Below, piece by piece: positions 54,558 to 64,000 of a stretch of DNA of 64,000 nucleotides. Position 1 is the stretch's first letter; every line of letters starts with the position of its first letter. Location of the stretch: the NCBI GenBank assembly GCA_964057225.1, contig OZ059896.1:682001-746000 (forward strand). The letters are read 5' to 3'. A program made the position numbers and the translations under genes. The notes under the pieces are model-generated. The model did no database searches and had not been told where the DNA came from. It saw only the letters and a program-made list of their open reading frames with translations. This DNA is from Auanema rhodensis. Taxonomy: Eukaryota; Nematoda; Chromadorea; Rhabditida; Rhabditidae.

Positions 54558-57500
54558 TTTAGACTAATATGGACATGGGGAATCTAATTTTGAAAACCGC
54601 ATCTCTTTATCTTTCACGTGAAGCGAGTTACATACCAAGTGCACATCACGTGTACATTTAATTAGCATAAATTAAAGTTCACGTAAATTTCAAAGTCATG
54701 GTGACCATGAACCAATATCAATAAAAATTTGTTTTTAGACTAATATGGACATGGGGAATCTAATTTTGAAAACCGCATCTCTTTATCTTTCACGTGAAAC
54801 GAGTTACATACCAAGTGCACATCACGTGTACATTTAATTAGCATAAATTAAAGTTCACGTAAATTTCAAAGTCATGGTTACCATGAACCAATATCAATAA
54901 AAATTTGTAATTAGACTAATATGGACATGGGGAATCTAATTTTGAAAACCGCATCTCTTTATCTTTCACGTGAAGCGAGTTACATACCAAGTGCACATCA
55001 CGTGTACATTTAATTAGCATAAATTAAAGTTCACGTAAATTTCAAAGTCATGGTTACCATGAACCAATATCAATAAAAATTTGTTTTTAGACTAATATGG
55101 ACATGGGAAATCTAATTTTGAAAACCGCATCTCTTTATCTTTCACGTGAAGCGAGTTACATACCAAGTGCACATCACGTGTACATATAATTAGCATAAAT
55201 TAAAGTTCACGTAAATTTCAAAGTCATGGTTACCATGAACCAATATCAATAAAAATTTGTTTTTAGACTAATATGGACATGGGGAATCTAATTTTGAAAA
55301 CCGCATCTCTTTATCTTTCACGTGAAGCGAGTTACATACCAAGTGCACATCACGTGTACATTTAATTAGCATAAATTAAAATTCACGTAATTTTCAAAGT
55401 CATGGTTACCATGAACCAATATCAATAAAAATTTGTTTTTAGACTAATATGGACATGGGGAATCTAATTTTGAAAACCGCATCTCTTTATCTTTCACGTG
55501 AAGCGAGTTACATACCAAGTGCACATCACGTGTACATTTAATTAGCATAAATTAAAGTTCACGTAAATTTCAAAGTCATGGGTACCATGAACCAATATCA
55601 ATAAAAATTTGTTTTTAGACTAATATGGACATGGGGAATCTAACTTTGAAAACCGCATCTCTTTATCTTTCACGTGAAGCGAGTTACATACCAAGTGCAC
55701 ATCACGTGTACATTTAATTAGCATAAATTAAAGTTCACGTAAATTTCAAAGTCATGGTTACCATGAACCAATATCAATAAAAATTTGTAATTAGACTAAT
55801 ATGGACATGGGGAATCTAATTTTGAAAACCGCATCTCTTTATCTTTCACGTGAAGCGAGTTACATACCAAGTGCACATCACGTGTACATTTAATTAGCAT
55901 AAATTAAAGTTCACGTAAATTTCAAAGTCATGGTTACCATGAACCAATATCAATAAAAATTTGTTTTTAGACTAATATGGACATGGGAAATCTAATTTTG
56001 GAAACCGCATCTCTTTATCTTTCACGTGAAGCGAGTTACATACCAAGTGCACATCACGTGTACATTTAATTAGCATAAATTAAAGTTCACGTAAATTTCA
56101 AAGTCATGGTTACCATGAACCAATATCAATAAAAATTTGTTTTTAGACTAATATGGACATGGGAAATCTAATTTTGAAAACCGCATCTCTTTATCTTTTA
56201 CGTGAAGCGAGTTACATACCAAGTGCACATCACGTGTACATTTAATTAGCATAAATTAAAGTTCACGTAAATTTCAAAGTCATGGTTACCATGCACCAAT
56301 ATCAATCAAAATTTGTTTTTAGACTAATATGGACATGGGGAATCTAATTTTGAAAACCGCATCTCTTTATCTTTCACGTGAAGCGAGTTACATACCAAGT
56401 GCACATCACGTGTACATTTAATTAGCATAAATTAAAGTTCACGTAAATTTCAAAGTCATGGTTATCATGAACCAATATCAATAAAAATTTGTTTTTAGAC
56501 TAATATGGACATGGGAAATCTAATTTTGAAAACCGCATCTCTTTATCTTTTACGTGAAGCGAGTTACATACCAAGTGCACATCACGTGTACATTTAATTA
56601 GCATAAATTAAAGTTCACGTAAATTTCAAAGTCATGGTTACCATGAACCAATATCAATAAAAATTTGTTTTTAGACTAATATGGACATGGGGAATCTAAT
56701 TTTGAAAACCGCATCTCTTTATCTTTCACGTGAAGCGAGTTACATACCAAGTGCACATCACGTGTACATTTAATTAGCATAAATTAAAGTTCACGTAAAT
56801 TTCAAAGTCATGGTTACCATGAACCAATATCAATAAAAATTTGTTTTTAGACTAATATGGACATGGGGAATCTAATTTTGAAAACCGCATCTCTTTATCT
56901 TTCACGTGAAGCGAGTTACATACCAAGTGCACATCACGTGTACATTTAATTAGCATAAATTAAAGTTCACGTAAATTTCAAAGTCATGGTGACCATGAAC
57001 CAATATCAATAAAAATTTGTTTTTAGACTAATATGGACATGGGGAATCTAATTTTGAAAACCGCATCTCTTTATCTTTCACGTGAAACGAGTTACATACC
57101 AAGTGCACATCACGTGTACATTTAATTAGCATAAATTAAAGTTCACGTAAATTTCAAAGTCATGGTTACCATGAACCAATATCAATAAAAATTTGTAATT
57201 AGACTAATATGGACATGGGGAATCTAATTTTGAAAACCGCATCTCTTTATCTTTCACGTGAAGCGAGTTACATACCAAGTGCACATCACGTGTACATTTA
57301 ATTAGCATAAATTAAAGTTCACGTAAATTTCAAAGTCATGGTTACCATGAACCAATATCAATAAAAATTTGTTTTTAGACTAATATGGACATGGGAAATC
57401 TAATTTTGAAAACCGCATCTCTTTATCTTTCACGTGAAGCGAGTTACATACCAAGTGCACATCACGTGTACATATAATTAGCATAAATTAAAGTTCACGT

Positions 57501-60500
57501 AAATTTCAAAGTCATGGTTACCATGAACCAATATCAATAAAAATTTGTTTTTAGACTAATATGGACATGGGGAATCTAATTTTGAAAACCGCATCTCTTT
57601 ATCTTTCACGTGAAGCGAGTTACATACCAAGTGCACATCACGTGTACATTTAATAAGCACAAATTAAAGTTCACGTAAATTTCAAAGTCATGGTTACCAT
57701 GAACCAATATCAATAAAAATTTGTTTTTAGACTAATATGGACATGGGAAATCTAATTTTGAAAACCGCATCTCTTCATCTTTTACGTGAAGCGAGTTACA
57801 TACCAAGTGCACATCACGTGTACATTTAATTAGCATAAATTAAAATTCACGTAATTTTCAAAGTCATGGTTACCATGAACCAATATCAATAAAAATTTGT
57901 TTTTAGACTAACATGGACATGGGGAATCTAACTTTTAAAACCGCATCTCTTTATCTTTCACGTGAAGCGAGTTACACACCAAGTGCACATCACGTGTACA
58001 TTTAATTAGCATAAATTAAAGTTCACGTAAATTTCGAAGTCATGGGTACCATGAACCAATATCAATAAAAATTTGTTTTTAGACTAATATGGACATGGGG
58101 AATCTAATTTTGAAAACCGCATCTCTTTATCTTTCACGTGAAGCGAGTTACATACCAAGTGCACATCACGTGTACATTTAATTAGCATAAATTAAAGTTC
58201 ACGTAAATTTCAAAGTCATGGTTACCATGAACCAATATCAATAAAAATTTGTTTTTAGACTAATATGGACATGGGAAATCTAATTGTGGAAACCGCATCT
58301 CTTTATCTTTCACGTGAAGCGAGTTACATACCAAGTGCACATCACGTGTACATTTAATTAGCATAAATTAAAGTTCACGTAAATTTCAAAGTCATGGTTA
58401 CCATGAACCAATATCAATAAAAATTTGTTTTTAGACTAATATGGACATGGGAAATCTAATTTTGAAAACCGCATCTCTTTATCTTTTACGTGAAGCGAGT
58501 TACATACCAAGTGCACATCACGTGTACATTTAATTAGCATAAATTAAAGTTCACGTAAATTTCAAAGTCATGGTTACCATGCACCAATATCAATCAAACT
58601 TTGTTTTTAGACTAATATGGACATGGGGAATCTAATTTTGAAAACCGCATCTCTTTATCTTTCACGTGAAGCGAGTTACATACCAAGTGCACATCACGTG
58701 TACATTTAATTAGCATAAATTAAAGTTCACGTAAATTTCAAAGTCATGGTTATCATGAACCAATATCAATAAAAATTTGTTTTTAGACTAATATGGACAT
58801 GGGAAATCTAATTTTGAAAACCGCATCTCTTTATCTTTTACGTGAAGCGAGTTACATACCAAGTGCACATCACGTGTACATTTAATTAGCATAAATTAAA
58901 GTTCACGTAAATTTCAAAGTCATGGTTACCATGAACCAATATCAATAAAAATTTGTTTTTAGACTAATATGGACATGGGAAATCTAATTTTGAAAACCGC
59001 ATCTCTTTATCTTTCACGTGAAGCGAGTTACATACCAAGTGCACATCACGTGTACATATAATTAGCATAAATTAAAGTTCACGTAAATTTCAAAGTCATG
59101 GTTACCATGAACCAATATCAATAAAAATTTGTTTTTAGACTAATATGGACATGGGGAATCTAATTTTGAAAACCGCATCTCTTTATCTTTCACGTGAAGC
59201 GAGTTACATACCAAGTGCACATCACGTGTACATTTAATTAGCATAAATTAAAGTTCACGTAAATTTCAAAGTCATGGTGACCATGAACCAATATCAATAA
59301 AAATTTGTTTTTAGACTAATATGGACATGGGGAATCTAATTTTGAAAACCGCATCTCTTTATCTTTCACGTGAAGCGAGTTACATACCAAGTGCACATCA
59401 CGTGTACATTTAATTAGCATAAATTAAAGTTCACGTAAATTTCAAAGTCATGGTTACCATGAACCAATATCAATAAAAATTTGTTTTTAGACTAATATGG
59501 ACATGGGAAATCTAATTTTGAAAACCGCATCTCTTTATCTTTCACGTGAAGCGAGTTACATACCAAGTGCACATCACGTGTACATATAATTAGCATAAAT
59601 TAAAGTTCACGTAAATTTCAAAGTCATGGTTACCATGAACCAATATCAATAAAAATTTGTTTTCAGACTAATATGGACATGGGGAATCTAATTTTGAAAA
59701 CCGCATCTCTTTATCTTTCACGTGAAGCGAGTTACATACCAAGTGCACATCACGTGTACATTTAATTAGCATAAATTAAAATTCACGTAATTTTCAAAGT
59801 CATGGTTACCATGAACCAATATCAATAAAAATTTGTTTTTAGACTAATATGGACATGGGGAATCTAATTTTGAAAACCGCATCTCTTTATCTTTCACGTG
59901 AAGCGAGTTACATACCAAGTGCACATCACGTGTACATTTAATTAGCATAAATTAAAGTTCACGTAAATTTCAAAGTCATGGGTACCATGAACCAATATCA
60001 ATAAAAATTTGTTTTTAGACTAATATGGACATGGGGAATCTAACTTTGAAAACCGCATCTCTTTATCTTTCACGTGAAGCGAGTTACATACCAAGTGCAC
60101 ATCACGTGTACATTTAATTAGCATAAATTAAAGTTCACGTAAATTTCAAAGTCATGGGTACCATGAACCAATATCAATAAAAATTTGTTTTTAGACTAAT
60201 ATGGACATGGGGAATCTAATTTTGAAAACCGCATCTCTTTATCTTTCACGTGAAGCGAGTTACATACCAAGTGCACATCACGTGTAACTTTAATTAGCAT
60301 AAATTAAAGTTCACGTAAATTTCAAAGTCATGGTTACCATTAACCAATATCAATAAAAATTTGTTTTTAGACTAATATGGACATGGGGAATCTAATTTTG
60401 AAAACCGCATCTCTTTATCATTCACGTGAAGCGAGTTACATACCAAGTGCACATCACGTGTACATTTAATTAGCATAAATTAAAGTTCACGTAAATTTCA

Positions 60501-61421
60501 AAGTCATGGTTACCATGCACCAATATCAATAAACATTTGTTTTTAGACTAATATGGACATGAGGAATCTACTTTTGAAAACCGCATCTCTTTATCTTTCA
60601 CGTGAAGCGAGTTACATACCAAGTGCACATGACGTGTACATTTAATTAGCATAAATTAAAGTTCACATAAATTTCAAAGTCATGGTTACCATGAACCAAT
60701 ATCAATGAAAATTTGTTTGTAGACTAATATGGACATGGGGAATCTAATTTTGAAAACCGCATCTCTTTATCTTTCACGTGAAGCGAGTTACATACCAAGT
60801 GCACATCACGTGTACATATAATTAGCATAAATTAAAGTTCACGTAAATTTCAAAGTCATGGTTACCATGAACCAATATCAATAAAAATTTGTTTTTAGAC
60901 TAATATGGACATGGGGAATCTAATTTTGAAAACCGCATCTCTTTATCTTTCACGTGAAGCGAGTTACATACCAAGTGCACATCACGTGTACATTTAATTA
61001 GCATAAATTAAAATTCACGTAAATTTCAAAGTCATGGTTACCATGAACCAATATCAATAAAAATTTGTTTTTAGACTAATATGGACATGGGGAATCTAAT
61101 TTTGAAAACCGCATCTCTTTATCTTTCACGTGAAGCGAGTTACATACCAAGTGCACATCACGTGTACATTTAATTAGCATAAATTAAAGTTCACGTAAAT
61201 TTCAAAGTCATGGTTACCATGAACCAATATCAATAAAAATTTGTTTTTAGACTAATATGGACATGGGGAATCTAATTTTGAAAACCGCATCTCTTTATCT
61301 TTCACGTGAAGCGAGTTACATACCAAGTGCACATCACGTGTACATTTAATTAGCATAAATTAAAGTTCACGTAAATTTCAAAGTCATGGTTACCATGCAC
61401 CAATATCAATAAAAATTTGTT
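54558..61421 (+). repeat. Mixed monomers with partial reuse of earlier series
   Basis: Thirty-nine monomers of exact 176-bp length. Recurrent series include T146G, G66A/T176A, T1A (54,558 and 56,846), C58T/A153C/A166C then C148T then G23A/C58T (56,142 and 58,430), and G120A/A130T then T145G then T31C (55,262 and 59,662, 25 monomers apart). The A30C/C90G cassette appears once (60,366-60,893), with an added G21A. The monomer at 60,190 carries GTAACTTT in place of GTACATTT. No unique DNA. Confidence 0.83.
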
Positions 61422-63005
61422 TTTAGACTAATATGGACATGGGGAATCTAATTTTGAAAACCGCATCTCTTTATCTTTCACGTGAAGCGAGTTACATACC
61501 AAGTGCACATCACGTGTACATTTAATTAGCATAAATTAAAGTTCACGTAAATTTCAAAGTCATGGTTATCATGAACCAATATCAATAAAAATTTGTTTTT
61601 AGACTAATATGGACATGAGAAATCTAATTTTGAAAACCGCATCTCTTTATCTTTCACGTGAAGCGAGTTACATACCAAGTGCACATCACGTGTACATTTA
61701 ATTAGCATAAATTAAAGTTCACGTAAATTTCAAAGTCATGGTTACCATGCACCAATATCAATAAAAATTTGTTTTTAGACTAATATGGACATGGGGAATC
61801 TAATTTTGAAAACCGCATCTCTTTATCTTTCACGTGAAGCGAGTTACATACCAAGTGCACATCACGTGTACATTTAATTAGCATAAATTAAAGTTCACGT
61901 AAATTTCAAAGTCATGGTTACCATGAACCAATATCAATAAAAATTTGTTTTTAGACTAATATGGACATGGGGAATCTAATTTTGAAAACCGCATCTCTTT
62001 ATCTTTCACGTGAAACGAGTTACATACCAAGTGCACATCACGTGTACATTTAATTAGCATAAATTAAAGTTCACGTAAATTTCAAAGTCATGGTTACCAT
62101 GAACCAATATCAATAAAAATTTGTAATTAGACTAATATGGACATGGGGAATCTAATTTTGAAAACCGCATCTCTTTATCTTTCACGTGAAGCGAGTTACA
62201 TACCAAGTGCACATCACGTGTACATTTAATTAGCATAAATTAAAGTTCACGTAAATTTCAAAGTCATGGTTACCATGAACCAATATCAATAAAAATTTGT
62301 TTTTAGACTAATATGGACATGGGAAATCTAATTTTGGAAACCGCATCTCTTTATCTTTCACGTGAAGCGAGTTACATACCAAGTGCACATCACGTGTACA
62401 TTTAATTAGCATAAATTAAAGTTCACGTAAATTTCAAAGTCATGGTTACCATGAACCAATATCAATAAAAATTTGTTTTTAGACTAATATGGACATGGGA
62501 AATCTAATTTTGAAAACCGCATCTCTTTATCTTTTACGTGAAGCGAGTTACATACCAAGTGCACATCACGTGTACATTTAATTAGCATAAATTAAAGTTC
62601 ACGTAAATTTCAAAGTCATGGTTATCATGAACCAATATCAATAAAAATTTGTTTTTAGACTAATATGGACATGGGAAATCTAATTTTGAAAACCGCATCT
62701 CTTTATCTTTTACGTGAAGCGAGTTACATACCAAGTGCACATCACGTGTACATTTAATTAGCATAAATTAAAGTTCACGTAAATTTCAAAGTCATGGTTA
62801 CCATGAACCAATATCAATAAAAATTTGTTTTTAGACTAATATGGACATGGGAAATCTAATTTTGAAAACCGCATCTCTTTATCTTACACGTGAAGCGAGT
62901 TACATACCAAGTGCACATCACGTGTACATATAATTAGCATAAATTAAAGTTCACGTAAATTTCAAAGTCATGGTTACCATGAACCAATATCAATAAAAAT
63001 TTGTT
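61422..63005 (+). repeat. Derived copy of the second 10-mer HOR (9 monomers)
   Basis: It follows the order of 51,742-53,501 but with nine members. The monomer at 62,478 has C58T of member 7 on its left and C148T of member 8 on its right and lacks A153C/A166C, so members 7 and 8 have been fused by a deletion of exactly 176 bp with a breakpoint between positions 58 and 148. Confidence 0.85.
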
Positions 63006-64000
63006 TTTAGACTAATATGGACATGGGGAATCTAATTTTGAAAACCGCATCTCTTTATCTTTCACGTGAAGCGAGTTACATACCAAGTGCACATCACGTG
63101 TACATTTAATTAGCATAAATTAAAGTTCACGTAAATTTCAAAGTCATGGGTACCATGAACCAATATCAATAAAAATTTGTTTTTAGACTAATATGGACAT
63201 GGGGAATCTAATTTTGAAAAGCGCATCTCTTTATCTTTCACGTGAAGCGAGTTACATACCAAGTGCACATCACGTGTACATTTAATTAGCATAAATTAAA
63301 GTTCACGTAAATTTCAAAGTCATGGTTACCATGAACCAATATCAATAAAAATTTGTTTTTAGACTAATATGGACATGGGGAATCTAATTTTGAAAACCGC
63401 ATCTCTTTATCATTCACGTGAAGCGAGTTACATACCAAGTGCACATCACGTGTAACTTTAATTAGCATAAATTAAAGTTCACGTAAATTTCAAAGTCATG
63501 GTTACCATGCACCAATATCAATAAACATTTGTTTTTAGACTAATATGGACATGGGGAATCTACTTTTGAAAACCGCATCTCTTTATCTTTCACGTGAAGC
63601 GAGTTACATACCAAGTGCACATCACGTGTACATATAATTAGCATAAATTAAAGTTCACGTAAATTTCAAAGTCATGGTTACCATGAACCAATATCAATAA
63701 AAATTTGTTTTTAGACTAATATGGACATGGGGAATCTAATTTTGAAAACCGCATCTCTTTATCTTTCACGTGAAGCGAGTTACATACCAAGTGCACATCA
63801 CGTGTACATATAATTAGCATAAATTAAAGTTCACGTAAATTTCAAAGTCATGGTTACCATGAACCAATATCAATAAAAATTTGTTTTTAGACTAATATGG
63901 ACATGGGGAATCTAATTTTGAAAACCGCATCTCTTTATCATTCACGTGAAGCGAGTTACATACCAAGTGCACATCACGTGTAACTTTAATTAGCATAAAT
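63006..64000 (+). repeat. Terminal monomers, array continues past the window
   Basis: In order: T145G, plain (with AAAGCGC), T55A with GTAACTTT, a hybrid A30C/T101A monomer (63,534), T101A, and a 115-base partial monomer again with T55A and GTAACTTT. GTAACTTT copies at 63,451 and 63,979 are 528 bases apart, so a 3-mer repeat probably continues beyond the edge. Confidence 0.85.

Larger units (their letters stand above)
1..64000 (+). repeat. 176-bp tandem satellite array, whole window
   Basis: The whole window is tandem copies of one AT-rich monomer (about 32% G+C), 363 complete and one partial, all in one orientation. TTTAGAC recurs every 176 bases from base 1 to base 63,886; the arithmetic closes exactly with three 1-base deletions. 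Both edges cut through the array, so its full length is unknown. Copies differ at a limited set of recurring positions (for example G23A, A30C, T31C, C58T, T101A, G120A, T145G, A153C), and combinations of these define higher-order repeats. No gene can be supported: 176 is not a multiple of 3, so each fixed stop triplet visits all three frames over three monomers. Monomer length near one nucleosome repeat and this purity are typical of centromeric or pericentromeric satellites; that function is inferred. I do not recognise the family. Confidence 0.98.

Noticed and set aside
1-64000. CRISPR array
   Set aside because: The repeats are 176 bp and contiguous, with no unique spacers between short repeats and no cas genes.
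1-64000. Protein-coding genes or repeat-encoded ORFs
   Set aside because: The 176-bp period shifts frame by 2 each monomer, so fixed stops such as TAG at position 3 and TAA at 8 and 28 close every forward frame within a few monomers; nothing resembles a conserved protein.
1-64000. Known 176-bp satellites (for example Brassica CentBr or the honey bee AluI family)
   Set aside because: Only the length agrees. I cannot confirm sequence similarity, and the consensus lacks an AluI site (AGCT occurs only in two variant monomers near 25,058 and 26,114). A database search would decide.
1-64000. CENP-B box
   Set aside because: The mammalian box needs TTCG followed by a downstream CGGG. The consensus has neither; TTCG appears only in a few private variants (near 3,814, 21,326 and 58,034) without the rest of the motif.
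1-64000. Telomeric repeats, rDNA spacer or transposon-derived tandem array
   Set aside because: There is no short telomere motif, no rRNA sequence, and no terminal repeats, target-site duplications or transposase-like coding remnants.

Overview
The window is one uninterrupted satellite DNA array. It holds 363 complete head-to-tail monomers (1-63,885) and the first 115 bases of one more (63,886-64,000), all in the same orientation. The monomer is 176 bp, with about 32% G+C (56 of 176 bases in the consensus). I found no gene, RNA gene, transposon, inversion or unique spacer. A repeat of this size, purity and extent points to a eukaryotic nuclear chromosome, most probably a centromere or pericentromere. 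That role is inferred from architecture, not shown by the sequence. I do not recognise the monomer as a named satellite and cannot place the species; plant and animal are both possible.

Numbering: position 1 of the monomer is the first base of TTTAGAC, which falls at window base 1. Monomers start at 1+176k up to 1,057, at 1,232+176k from 1,232 to 4,576, at 4,751+176k from 4,751 to 6,159, and at 176n-2 from 6,334 on. Only three indels exist in the window, the same 1-base deletion each time (monomers 1,057, 4,576, 6,159). Variants below are written as base, monomer position, base (G23A, for example). The copy at 529-704 matches the consensus and serves as reference.

Each monomer carries several short symmetric elements: a perfect 10-bp palindrome TTCACGTGAA (56-65), a cluster of three overlapping or adjacent palindromes GTGCAC, CACGTG and TGTACA (82-99), a 7-bp-stem inverted repeat (100-119), a third CACGT (123-127), and a 15-bp dyad around GGTTACC (139-153). 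The three CACGT cores lie 32 and 33 bp apart, about three helical turns.

Layout by higher-order repeat (HOR). 1-2,991 is repeated at 5,103-8,093 (17 monomers, offset 5,102). 9,150-19,357 is a 10-monomer HOR family with units of 10, 8, 5, 10, 7, 11 and about 7 monomers. 19,886-22,349 holds a 6-mer followed by an 8-monomer derivative. 23,230-24,285 is a doubled 3-mer and 24,286-26,397 a doubled 6-mer. 26,926-39,597 is a tandem duplication of a 36-monomer, 6,336-bp block and is the largest structure here. 40,302-41,709 is a doubled 4-mer, 41,886-44,701 a doubled 8-mer, 46,286-48,397 a doubled 6-mer, and 51,742-54,557 a 10-mer with a partial second copy and a later derivative at 61,422-63,005. 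The rest is the same monomer types in other orders.

The pattern fits homogenisation by unequal exchange in steps of whole monomers, with a few monomers that look like crossover or conversion junctions. I compared marker positions by eye rather than computing full alignments, so identity statements refer to markers. I saw no sign of an unknown gene system. The interest lies in array evolution and in the repeated E-box/CDEI-like motif.
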